Of a stretch of 64,000 nucleotides of DNA, positions 53,316 through 60,879 are shown in pieces. Source of the stretch: Vagococcus allomyrinae (GTDB lineage: Bacteria > Bacillota > Bacilli > Lactobacillales > Vagococcaceae); assembly GCF_017829975.1 (NCBI RefSeq), contig NZ_JAEEGA010000012.1:62001-126000 (forward strand). Reading direction: 5' to 3'. The notes beneath the pieces are model-generated. The model ran no database searches, was not told where the DNA came from, and worked only from the letters and a program-made list of their open reading frames with translations. A program made the position numbers and the translations under genes. Within the stretch, counting starts at the first letter, position 1; each line of letters opens with the position of its first letter.

Positions 53316-54527
53316 CTAAGGGATTAATCCTACCAACGCATCATAAACTGTCTTAGATGTTCCTCCAGCTGGCACTGTTCCTTTAAAGAATTGCTCAACA
53401 ATAGCAGCTTCTTTTGTTAAAACACCATCAGCAGTAATCCATAATGAATAATCTAAATAATCATACATAGATGACGCACTTGATGCCAACCCAACTTTTT
53501 CTAATAGATTTTTAGTCTTATCTCCTGAAGAAACAATACCAATCCAATAGAAGTAACCATCATCCTCATTATAAATCCAAGTGTTAGCAGCAGCCGTTGT
53601 ATCTAAGTCTGCACCATACTTAAGAGAGATCAACGGATCAATTGCACTTCGGTCAATGTTTGCTAAAGGAATTAATGGATCCGTAGTAAGACCAGCATGA
53701 ACAACAGGACCTGCCCAGTTATAAAATTCATCCGTATCAAGACCTGTGTAGAATGAATATTTAGCAGGTTTTCCCACATCAGCTGTATAACCTGTTATAT
53801 CACCTGTAGCTGGATTAACAGTCGCAGAAATCGTAGTAACTTTACCACTAGCATCTGTTTCAAAAACAACTTCTTGAGCGACAGACGCTGCATCATTTGG
53901 ATATTTTACAACTTTATCTCTCGATACCTCTCCCATATTCGTATTCGCTACTGGAACTTTCCGATAAGCGGTATACTCTACACTTACTTGCCAAGTAGCA
54001 GTACCACCGGGGGGAGTGATATCTTTTTTAGTAGCTTTGGCTAAAACTTTAGTATCTGCTGTTACAGTTCCTACTGGTAATTTAGCAGTAATATCTTTCC
54101 AATCGTCAAACTCAGTTCCAGCAGTATTAGCAGCAGCTAGTCCATCTAAATAAATGGCATCCATCACTACCGGAATCTCTTTAGCAGTTGCCAAAGTCGG
54201 ATCAGTTAAATATTGCTTTTCAGCTTGCCCTGTTGCACCTTCTTCAACTAATAATGCCAATCTTTCTTCAAATGACATTCTGATAAACACATCATTTTGA
54301 CTGGTATTAACACCCCAAACTTCCTTTTGTAGTTCAGCTCCAGGTGTTAACACAGGATCGGGGAAGATTTCTTCGATTACAATGCTACCACCAAGTACCG
54401 CATTCCCAAATTTATTCTCTTTGGATGTTTGATATACATCCCATGCAAATGTTCCTAGCATTAAGACACACAACGACAGTGCCGCCCCTACTGCTAGAAG
54501 TTTCTTTTTGTTTTTCGCCTTTTTCAC
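53316..54527 (-). CDS. BsaA/TasA-like SipW-dependent fibre subunit, operon 3
   Basis: 403 residues. KKAKNKKKLLAVGAALSLCV followed by LMLGTFAWDVYQTSKENKFG is a SipW-type signal. FPDPVLTPGAELQKEVWGVN, VFIRMSFEERLALL and EDDGYFYWIGIVSSGDKTKN are typical of BsaA/CalY-like proteins. Start GTG 54527 is chosen with GGAGG eight bases upstream; a longer frame to 54572 has no ribosome site. Counterpart of 9428-10678; the two have diverged strongly in the middle, as expected of a surface-exposed subunit. Confidence 0.73.
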   Translation of the reverse strand: MKKAKNKKKLLAVGAALSLCVLMLGTFAWDVYQTSKENKFGNAVLGGSIVIEEIFPDPVLTPGAELQKEVWGVNTSQNDVFIRMSFEERLALLVEEGATGQAEKQYLTDPTLATAKEIPVVMDAIYLDGLAAANTAGTEFDDWKDITAKLPVGTVTADTKVLAKATKKDITPPGGTATWQVSVEYTAYRKVPVANTNMGEVSRDKVVKYPNDAASVAQEVVFETDASGKVTTISATVNPATGDITGYTADVGKPAKYSFYTGLDTDEFYNWAGPVVHAGLTTDPLIPLANIDRSAIDPLISLKYGADLDTTAAANTWIYNEDDGYFYWIGIVSSGDKTKNLLEKVGLASSASSMYDYLDYSLWITADGVLTKEAAIVEQFFKGTVPAGGTSKTVYDALVGLIP

Positions 54528-54601
54528 AGACAAAAACCTCCTTACAATTTTTTGTTTATATAAATGTTGCACCCAAATAGGATGTAACGGTTTATATCCT
54601 C

Positions 54602-55369
54602 TTATTTAAGTGGATCGGGTGAATCAGAATATGAAAAATAATACTTCAAACTGATAATCAAAGCGAAAATTGAAAACAGTGATCCTAGACTAACTAATAA
54701 ATTTCCCCTTAGAAAATCAAGTACCATACCTACCTTAGGAACCGTAAAAACTTTCTTACCAATTATGCGATCCGCACTGACTGGATTGTCTTCTGCATCA
54801 TTAGCATCTCCTTGTGTAATGAAATATAGTTCTTCAGTATCTTCAAAATTTGGAATTACTTCTTTAATTCTATGAGTTAATACCGCAGTTTCTGTTGATA
54901 ACAAACTATAAGTCACAATATCTCCTTTTTTAAGCTCCTTAGGATTAGTCATCTGTACGATAATAATATCCCCAGCTTGAAAGCCACCCTTTTGTATCTT
55001 AGGATCTTTAGGAATCATTGAATTAGTCAACACATTATAATAGCGGTAACCAAAGAACGATTTATTAGAATCTTTGCTTACTGTAAAGAGAGCTGCTCCT
55101 ACTAAAATACTAATTGTTAACAAATAGAACACTAGATTTAGTAAAGTTTTAATGATTCGATGCCTTGCAGACGGTTTAGATACAACCACTCTCTCGTACT
55201 CTCTTTTACTTCTTTGATTAGAAGACGAATAGCTCCGCGAAGAATCTCCTTTTCTGGAAGACTGACTTTTTCGACGCTCATGCCTCTCCCGCTCAAGAGA
55301 ACTTGCTTTATCTCTTTTTTGTCTATCTGACTCTCGATTTGTCGTTCGCCGTCTTTTTCTCTTCCCCAT
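54602..55369 (-). CDS. sipW: SipW-type (ER-type) signal peptidase I, operon 3
   Basis: 255 residues. A very basic, serine-rich N-terminus (KRKRRRTTNRESDRQKRDK) precedes a transmembrane helix. Catalytic serine in VLTNSMIP, histidine box LTHRIKEV, then ITQGDANDAEDNP and ADRIIGKKVF, and a C-terminal helix. It resembles 10778-11518 in every block. It is the first gene of operon 3, with a ribosome site GGTGAGGG. The leader to the switch 3 repeat is about 285 bases. Confidence 0.85.
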   Translation of the reverse strand: MGKRKRRRTTNRESDRQKRDKASSLERERHERRKSQSSRKGDSSRSYSSSNQRSKREYERVVVSKPSARHRIIKTLLNLVFYLLTISILVGAALFTVSKDSNKSFFGYRYYNVLTNSMIPKDPKIQKGGFQAGDIIIVQMTNPKELKKGDIVTYSLLSTETAVLTHRIKEVIPNFEDTEELYFITQGDANDAEDNPVSADRIIGKKVFTVPKVGMVLDFLRGNLLVSLGSLFSIFALIISLKYYFSYSDSPDPLK

Positions 55370-55654
55370 TCAATCCCTCACCTACTACTTTCTAACCCTG
55401 CATTCTTAAAACATGAACCTCTCCAGCCAAACCATTAATCTACTACTTAACGAACGACCGCTCAAAAAAGAGATTGTGCATATTTCACAGCTTTTTCTGA
55501 CATCAATCTGCCTTCATCATCACTCCATTGAACAAATTGAAAGATGCTATTTTATCGATAGATTACTTCATTCTTCACTAGTAAAAGCCGGAAAACCAAG
55601 ATCATCTCCCACGTTTCACTAACTATAAATAACAATTATAAACAAACAACTTGT
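55370..55654. other. Leader between switch 3 and the operon 3 sipW
   Basis: 285 bases. A 69-codon plus-strand frame at 55413-55622 exists but has no ribosome site, so I do not call it. No riboswitch recognised. Confidence 0.5.
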
Positions 55655-55678
55655 TATAACCTATCTTATGTAAACTAG
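55655..55678. repeat. Left inverted repeat of switch 3
   Basis: 24 bp (ending CTATCTTATGTAAACTAG). Perfect reverse complement of 56094-56117, giving a 463-bp invertible segment. The sequence is unrelated to the switch 1 and 2 repeats, so a different recombinase is implied. Confidence 0.85.
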
Positions 55679-56040
55679 AGAAATGTACTGTTACGAACAA
55701 ATAACATACTTATTCACACATAATTTCGTTCATAAAATAACATCAAACGACCGTTTTGTGAATATACCAACATAAATAAATGGAGATAAACATCATAAAT
55801 CATCCTTACTGCATCAAACACATTTTAATTAGATGTCGGAAAAAAGGAGTATTTTAAGAAAATTGGGATATTTACCATTGTGAATATCATCACTTTGTAA
55901 AATAAAAATAATTAAGGCCTACTTAATTTTGGAAATATTTTTAGACAGTTCATTAAAGGTCGAGTTATAAAGAGACATTAAAAACGAACAGTGATTAAAT
56001 AACCCTTACAATTTCCTTTTATGAATATTTTAATTGGGGG
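55679..56040. other. Interior of switch 3, non-coding
   Basis: AT-rich, no gene on either strand and no TGACGG arm site. It contains one TTATTCAC (55710-55717) like those at 13.9-14.0 kb. Confidence 0.5.
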
Positions 56041-56069
56041 TGTACATCGTTTTTCGAATATGGTATAGT
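56041..56069 (+). promoter_or_regulatory. Promoter inside switch 3, pointing away from operon 3
   Basis: TGTACA (56041-56046), 17-base spacer, TATAGT (56064-56069) with an extended -10 TGG. It reads rightward through the right inverted repeat into the terminator at 56129-56179. Inversion would put the -10 near 55705 reading into sipW. Confidence 0.75.
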
Positions 56070-56093
56070 TTATTTGTTGATACAAAAGGACCG

Positions 56094-56117
56094 CTAGTTT
56101 ACATAAGATAGGTTATA
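56094..56117. repeat. Right inverted repeat of switch 3
   Basis: 24 bp beginning CTAGTTTACATAAGATAG; perfect partner of 55655-55678. Confidence 0.85.
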
Positions 56118-56128
56118 CTAAGTAGAAA

Positions 56129-56179
56129 AAAGAGGACTAAGGCAAAAATTGCATCGCAATTTTTGCCTTAGTCCTCTTT
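56129..56179 (+). terminator. Strong hairpin terminator right of switch 3
   Basis: A perfect stem of about 24 bp (GAGGACTAAGGCAAAAATTG and its complement) with a 3-base loop ATC. It blocks the OFF-state transcript of switch 3. Being symmetrical, it may also protect operon 3 from readthrough from the right. Confidence 0.85.
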
Positions 56180-56502
56180 CGTTCAAATATTAAGTTCTGT
56201 TTATTATCCGACCAAAATCCCCATCTCTCTTCACTTATATCCTCATATTGCAGTTAAGTTCTATTAGTTCGTTCTAAAATTTCGTTTTTACGAACGATCC
56301 CCAACATACTTCCATCAAAAAAAAGTTAATTACTTTCCCTAATGATGCATTCTATACTAGAATATCGGAACTATCTATATAAGTCAACAATAAATTACTT
56401 ATCATGCAAATAAAATAACAGTTCTTTGATATATAAATCAAACTTCACACTATAATAGATTCCAAACCATTATTCAAGTTTAGTGATAACGACTTTAGTT
56501 GC
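56180..56502. other. Intergenic stretch with no recognised feature
   Basis: AT-rich and non-coding. One imperfect palindrome (GTTCGTTC ... TTACGAACGA near 56260-56300). Nothing else seen. Confidence 0.5.
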
Positions 56503-56545
56503 CAAAAAAAGGTCAAAACATAGCTCACACTATCTTCTGACCTTG
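56503..56545 (-). terminator. Terminator of the holin/lysozyme operon
   Basis: Minus strand: AAGGTCA, 22-base loop, TGACCTT, then TTTTT. It lies just after the DUF2922-like gene. Confidence 0.75.
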
Positions 56546-56567
56546 CTAATCTATTTACCTGTAACAT

Positions 56568-56783
56568 CTACAACAAAATCTCCGTCTTCTTATCCACATA
56601 CTTAGCACCTTTAATCGAAGCATATTTCTTTTGCCCTTTATGGGTAAACAATTCCATGGCGATCACTTTTTCCATAAAACTACGAACTGCCGCTGAATCC
56701 AATGTTTGGTTTGGTTCCTGCACTAAAATGGTCGTTGGCTGTTCATCTTCATTTAAAAAATACAAATACAGTTTTTTAGCCAT
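56568..56783 (-). CDS. DUF2922-like small protein
   Basis: 71 residues: KLYLYFLNEDEQPTTILV, a helix (SAAVRSFMEKVIAMELFT) and ASIKGAKYVDKKTEI, the pattern of DUF2922 proteins. A paralogue lies at 59195-59440. Soluble, function unknown; in other Firmicutes these small genes occur beside DUF1659 genes. Last gene of the operon, followed by a terminator. Confidence 0.65.
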   Translation of the reverse strand: MAKKLYLYFLNEDEQPTTILVQEPNQTLDSAAVRSFMEKVIAMELFTHKGQKKYASIKGAKYVDKKTEILL

Positions 56784-56796
56784 TTTCCTCTCCCCC

Positions 56797-57000
56797 TTAT
56801 AAATATCGCGTGCGACTTAACAACTGAACAGAATCTTTACTGTATGATGCTGGCAATACCTCTAAAAATAAATCAGCAAATGCCAATACTTTGTCTGGAT
56901 CTGGCTCCTTTGGCAAATGACTCAGTCTAATTCGCTTGAGTTTAGTCTCTCCTACCACATTAAAACAACAAACCACATCCGTTCCTTCCCAAATAATCAT
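56797..57000 (-). CDS. DUF1659-like small protein
   Basis: 67 residues with GETKLKRIRLSHLPKEPDPD, then VLAFADLFLEVLPASYSKDS and a VQLLSRTRYL end. The end parallels VVTVKRTRHQ in 59458-59670. The start overlaps the XRE stop by four bases (ATGA). It forms the second DUF1659/DUF2922-type pair in this operon. Confidence 0.6.
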   Translation of the reverse strand: MIIWEGTDVVCCFNVVGETKLKRIRLSHLPKEPDPDKVLAFADLFLEVLPASYSKDSVQLLSRTRYL

Positions 57001-57602
57001 GATGACACTCCTTTCTGAGTCTCTAAATACATCCTGTATAACTCTTTATCCCCATTTTTAATAATTCGATAAAACATCTCGGCGAAATACTCTGCCTCTT
57101 CGCCACAATCCAAGTAAGACAAACCCGCAATTAAATTGTTCATTTTACCATGGGCGTAGTTTGGCAGACCGCGAAAATGATAACTAATCGCAACAGCCAT
57201 GTTACGTTTACATTTTGCCACAATATGTTCCGTTGGGTAGCGCCAGCCACGTATGTCACCTAATAACTCTTCAGCTAACTCTGTTTTACCTTCGGCAAAG
57301 GCGCGCAAAATTTGGTCTTCTTTTTCTGTTTGATCTGAAATTTGTAACGGATTAGCATAACTTGTGGTAACAAACAATTGTTCGCCGCAGCCATTAACCA
57401 AATCTTGAATTTTCACTAAATTTAATTGCCGCCGATGTCCATTTTCTATTTCACAAATATATTGACGACTAACATTCGCTCTCTCACTCAATTCTCCTTG
57501 ATTCAACCTTTTTGCCAGCCGTAATTCCTTGATCAATTGGGCCACTTCCAAATGAATCGACTGGCGCTTAATTAAGTTTGTTATCGTTTGTTCTTTCCTC
57601 AC
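56997..57602 (-). CDS. XRE-family helix-turn-helix regulator
   Basis: 201 residues. An HTH_3 domain at residues ~20-75 (LIKELRLAKRLNQGELSERA, NVSRQYICEIENGHRRQ) is followed by a helical C-terminal domain (LRAFAEGKTELAEELLGDI, GLSYLDCGEEAEYFAEMFYR) that could be a ligand or peptide-sensing TPR-like region, as in Rgg-type regulators. It starts with GTG after GGAGGAG. Encoded between the lysozyme and the second small-protein pair, it probably controls this operon; inverted sites lie near the promoter at 59736-59764. Confidence 0.75.
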   Translation of the reverse strand: MRKEQTITNLIKRQSIHLEVAQLIKELRLAKRLNQGELSERANVSRQYICEIENGHRRQLNLVKIQDLVNGCGEQLFVTTSYANPLQISDQTEKEDQILRAFAEGKTELAEELLGDIRGWRYPTEHIVAKCKRNMAVAISYHFRGLPNYAHGKMNNLIAGLSYLDCGEEAEYFAEMFYRIIKNGDKELYRMYLETQKGVSS

Positions 57603-57615
57603 GCTAAACTCCTCC

Positions 57616-58581
57616 TTAATAATTAAGCATTTGTCCAGGATATATCAGATCTGGGTTAGCTAACTGATTAAGTGTCGCTAGTCGTTGCCAGCTAACACCC
57701 AATCCTTGAGCAACTTCTGACAAGGTGTCACCAGGTTTCACTTGATACTGATGATCCCCTATTTTTGACATCACCGACTCATTCACCCAACCCATCCCTT
57801 CGTCCAATAAATAGGGATTAGCGACTCCGCTAATAATTTTTGTGATCCTTCCTTGAGTTCTTAACGGTTTTAAGAGAACTTGAGAACGGGAACTTTCGTA
57901 AATTCCCGTAATTTGGACCCTTTCTCCTAGGTGATAGCTTGACTGATTTATTGAATCATTTCCCGTAAAAAAATCAACTGACTTAGCACTGGCCAAACGG
58001 GACAAATCCAAAGGACCGTTGTATCCGACCAAACGACCATTACTCGTATATTGATGTAAATCATAAACACTAGTAGCTGTCGGATTAGCCCCCTCATAGT
58101 TACCAGAATTCCTGCCATATGTCGGTAACCAGATCCCATCATACTTCTGAGTAGCCAGACTAGAAAAACCAAATTCCTGATAACGATGATTGGCAATATA
58201 GGCTCCAACCTTTTTAGCACCAAGGTCTTTCAGCCGCTGCCGATATACCTCACATCCCTTAACCATGTTTCCCATAGTTCGCTCTTCAATATCTAACCAC
58301 CAAAAGCTTGGTTGATAGCTCTTGGCTCGCCGATAAAAATCCTCTGCCTCTTGGATCATATCACTTTCATCTATTCCCCGTACCCAAGCATAGACATTCA
58401 CTGGAATGTTCCATGCTCTGAAGCGCTCAAGATGCGTCTCGAAAAAACGATCCTGATGCCAACTGCCATATTGAACTCTGATTATCACCCAATCCAGCTC
58501 TTGACTTAATTGCCCATAATTTAGTTTTTCTGGTGATTGATGCTCACTAATATCCAAAATAACGGGCTTCGGCCGCTTCAT
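57616..58581 (-). CDS. GH25 lysozyme (endolysin) with LysM domain
   Basis: 321 residues. GH25 catalytic domain at ~1-200: VILDISEHQ, DWVIIRVQYG, WLDIEERTMGN (the catalytic Asp/Glu region) and GYNGPLDLSRL. An SH3-like linker follows (YHLGERVQITGIYESSRSQV), and the C-terminus is a LysM domain (YQVKPGDTLSEVAQGLGVS, LATLNQLANP). No signal peptide, as for endolysins that leave through a holin. It overlaps the holin gene by four bases. Confidence 0.88.
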   Translation of the reverse strand: MKRPKPVILDISEHQSPEKLNYGQLSQELDWVIIRVQYGSWHQDRFFETHLERFRAWNIPVNVYAWVRGIDESDMIQEAEDFYRRAKSYQPSFWWLDIEERTMGNMVKGCEVYRQRLKDLGAKKVGAYIANHRYQEFGFSSLATQKYDGIWLPTYGRNSGNYEGANPTATSVYDLHQYTSNGRLVGYNGPLDLSRLASAKSVDFFTGNDSINQSSYHLGERVQITGIYESSRSQVLLKPLRTQGRITKIISGVANPYLLDEGMGWVNESVMSKIGDHQYQVKPGDTLSEVAQGLGVSWQRLATLNQLANPDLIYPGQMLNY

Positions 58582-58865
58582 TTAAATTCCCTTGGTAACT
58601 GCCATACCGCCTTCATAAAATCAAAACTGCCTGCTGACAACAAACCTGCGATAAACCCGTTGAGACTTGTCATTACTATAGACTCCTGATAAATTACACC
58701 GATCACTAACCCAATAATAACGCCTATTAGACTAGCCACTAATGGCAAGAACTTACTGGATACTTGCTCACTAGTCTTTAAACCTTCAACCAGCAAAAAA
58801 ACTACCAAAGCCAATGCAACTAGATAGGAACCATTAACCTTTGTCAACCAATCGACAATCGTCAT
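58578..58865 (-). CDS. Phage-type holin
   Basis: 95 residues with about three hydrophobic segments (YLVALALVVFLLVEGLK, FLPLVASLIGVIIGLVIGVI, SLNGFIAGLLSAGSFDFM), resembling the A118/phi-type holins. It overlaps both the upstream coiled-coil protein (32 bases) and the lysozyme (4 bases). It would open the membrane for the GH25 enzyme. Confidence 0.8.
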   Translation of the reverse strand: MTIVDWLTKVNGSYLVALALVVFLLVEGLKTSEQVSSKFLPLVASLIGVIIGLVIGVIYQESIVMTSLNGFIAGLLSAGSFDFMKAVWQLPREFK

Positions 58866-59136
58866 AGGTCATTTCCCCCTTCTGTTCTAACTGGCACTCC
58901 TGACGCCGTAATCGCTCAGCCAACTTTTCAGTTTTATTATTTAATGTTTCATACTCCGTCACTAGATAACCCTCCAATTGATTAATTTCATGTCTTAACT
59001 TGTCCATCGCTTCAATCAAGGGTGCACTGATCGTGGTTTTAAACTTGTGATAAAATCGACTGATGGCTGCAATCAACAGTGATAAAATACTTAAAAGCGC
59101 AGCAACTTCTGGAATACTTAAGCCAATAATGGTCAT
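58834..59136 (-). CDS. XhlA/holin-associated-like membrane protein
   Basis: 100 residues: an N-terminal membrane segment (IPEVAALLSILSLLIAAI) followed by a charged coiled coil (IEAMDKLRHEINQLEGYLVT ... LAERLRRQECQLEQ). The architecture is common to small proteins encoded before holins in lysis cassettes. Start ATG 59136 follows AAGGAGGAG. Overlaps the holin start. Confidence 0.65.
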   Translation of the reverse strand: MTIIGLSIPEVAALLSILSLLIAAISRFYHKFKTTISAPLIEAMDKLRHEINQLEGYLVTEYETLNNKTEKLAERLRRQECQLEQKGEMTYDDCRLVDKG

Positions 59137-59194
59137 TTCTCTCTCCTCCTTGATAAACACCTAAAGGGGAATATTTCCCCTTCAGGTTCCTGTT

Positions 59195-59440
59195 CTACCC
59201 TAAAAGTTTTCTACGAATCGTTTGAACAAGATGTGCTTCCTTTGCTTCCGTGTATAAATTGATTTCCTTTTCCGTACTGTAAAATAGTTCCAGTGCACTA
59301 AAGTCATCCATCCATTTCTGTAGTTTTTCCTTGTCATTAACAAATGTCTCATCAAAAAACTTTGGGCTAATCGTACTTTGACTACCATTGCTGTTAAAAA
59401 AAGCTAATTGCAGTCGTTCTGTCGTAACCTCATCCATCAT
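59195..59440 (-). CDS. DUF2922-like small protein
   Basis: 81 residues: RLQLAFFNSNGSQSTISPKF, WMDDFSALELFYSTEKEINL, EAKEAHLVQTI. Fits the DUF2922 pattern and pairs with the DUF1659-like gene just upstream. Function unknown. Confidence 0.65.
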   Translation of the reverse strand: MMDEVTTERLQLAFFNSNGSQSTISPKFFDETFVNDKEKLQKWMDDFSALELFYSTEKEINLYTEAKEAHLVQTIRRKLLG

Positions 59441-59457
59441 AACCTCTCCTTTGCTTT

Positions 59458-59670
59458 TTACGAAGACTGGTGACGGGTTCGTTTGACCGTCACAACTTCA
59501 TCAACTTTAACCACATCTTTTGGAATCATCTGCACAAACAGCTGACCGAGAGCCACCATTTTATCCGACGTTATGGTCTCTTTGAGATTGGGAATCGCTT
59601 GTTTGCTTTTTTGTCCACCAGATGTATAACCAATTTCCACACCATGCTGCAAAAATACTGATTCTGCCAT
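59458..59670 (-). CDS. DUF1659-like small protein
   Basis: 70 residues: GVEIGYTSGGQKSKQAIPNL, TSDKMVALGQLFVQMIPKDV, VDEVVTVKRTRHQ. ATG 59670 with GGGTGG upstream was chosen over a longer frame lacking a ribosome site. First gene of the holin/lysozyme operon, expressed from the promoter at 59736-59764. Confidence 0.65.
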   Translation of the reverse strand: MAESVFLQHGVEIGYTSGGQKSKQAIPNLKETITSDKMVALGQLFVQMIPKDVVKVDEVVTVKRTRHQSS

Positions 59671-59735
59671 ATTTACCACCCTTTCTTTTGCCAATTGCGA
59701 CTTACCAATATGGACCAGGCCTGATCTATGCCCAT

Positions 59736-59764
59736 AGTGTAGATGATTCAAAAATAAATTTCAA
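59736..59764 (-). promoter_or_regulatory. Promoter of the holin/lysozyme operon
   Basis: Minus strand TTGAAA (59764-59759), 17-base spacer, TACACT (59741-59736), about 65 bases upstream of the first start. Confidence 0.65.
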
Positions 59765-59769
59765 ACCCT

Positions 59770-59906
59770 CTAACTGACCCCTTTTAGAGGAATTAAGCAT
59801 CAGTTGACAGGCCCTTAAAACTGCCATCAGCCCCTATATAATGGTATTCTTCCCAATTCCTCTCACATTAATTAAAGCAAAAAAGTGACAAAAAGAGGTC
59901 AGTTAG
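59770..59906. promoter_or_regulatory. Inverted operator-like sites between divergent genes
   Basis: CTAACTGACC at 59770-59779 and its exact reverse complement GGTCAGTTAG at 59897-59906 frame the divergent intergenic region; the first abuts the -35 of the lysis operon. A third half-site-like CAGTTGAC lies at 59791. Candidate sites for the XRE regulator. Confidence 0.45.
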
Positions 59907-59994
59907 CCGCTTTTACAAAATTTCTATTTCATGGCAAAATAGATTCATAAAATAATCTTAATGTCTTCTTTTAATTAAAATGGAGGAAGATTTT

Positions 59995-60879
59995 ATGGAA
60001 ACAAATAACTTTTTTTGTGCAACTGGTAAGCTAGATTTGGCTCGTCATACTGTCAGTCAAGAACACATTCCAACATACATCGCAGGGGCCATTGAAGAAA
60101 AGGAGGTGGAGTTAACGGAGGAAGTGTTTGCCATCATGATTGGAAAAGAAGTGACCGAGGAGCAGAAGACACTTCTCATTTTTATCAATGGAGATATAAA
60201 AAAGACACCAGTCCCTCCGTGTCAATTACACAAATTATTTGCAAACAAGAGAGGCGTCTCAAACCATCACATTCTGCGACAAGCACTGAATTTTTATCTG
60301 ATTAAAAGGCCAAAATATGCGGCCTTTGTAACACCAGAAACAACTTATTCACGGTTTAATCACTACGTCTGGGTTAATCTAAACTTGGCCACAAAGTTTT
60401 ACCGTAAAAAAAAGAGAGCCGACCAACTAAACCACAGTATGATCGATTTCTCCTTTGGAATATCTATGGAAATCCATACCGGTATTAAAAGTGTCCGCAA
60501 AACCTTTTATAGGGATGTAATAGAAGCATGGACCATCCAAAAGAATCATTTATTGGGTGCTCAACCACTAACCCATACTAAAGGTGTAACCAATCCAGAA
60601 AATGACTATATGAAGAAAAAAATTGCCAATGCAAATAAACAGATTGAGTTAAATAATCGAATGGGGGCTAGCAGCGACAAGAAGAAACCAATTGAGACGA
60701 TCGATATCTCTCATGATGAATTTGTTGAAGTCCTCCACATTCTGACAAAACTCATTCCCTTAAAAAAAGAAGGATTTATTCAAGATGCAGATATTGAAGA
60801 CATGCCTCGCAATCAACGAAATTTATTTAAACGCTTATTGAAATGGAAGGAAGATGGCTATCGTGGTAAATCATCGTAA
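59995..60879 (+). CDS. Unknown protein, possibly a remote ComK-family regulator
   Basis: 294 residues, soluble. The start ATG 59995 has GGAGGAAG upstream; an ATG at 59980 overlaps that site and was rejected. The middle part (AAFVTPETTYSRFNHYVWVN ... FSFGISMEIHTGIKSVRKT, FYRDVIEAW) parallels the ComK pattern of FPTxSxxxxxCxWIS followed by a strand and the YRTAW motif. The match is by eye, weak and lacks the ComK cysteines. A C-terminal extension of about 100 residues is not in ComK. It is divergent from the holin/lysozyme operon. If it is a competence-type activator, pilus and lysis genes nearby would be logical targets; this is only a hypothesis. Confidence 0.5.
   Translation: METNNFFCATGKLDLARHTVSQEHIPTYIAGAIEEKEVELTEEVFAIMIGKEVTEEQKTLLIFINGDIKKTPVPPCQLHKLFANKRGVSNHHILRQALNFYLIKRPKYAAFVTPETTYSRFNHYVWVNLNLATKFYRKKKRADQLNHSMIDFSFGISMEIHTGIKSVRKTFYRDVIEAWTIQKNHLLGAQPLTHTKGVTNPENDYMKKKIANANKQIELNNRMGASSDKKKPIETIDISHDEFVEVLHILTKLIPLKKEGFIQDADIEDMPRNQRNLFKRLLKWKEDGYRGKSS

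Noticed and set aside
55413-55622. 69-codon plus-strand frame in the sipW leader
   Set aside because: Fairly protein-like but no ribosome site or promoter; mentioned only as part of the leader.
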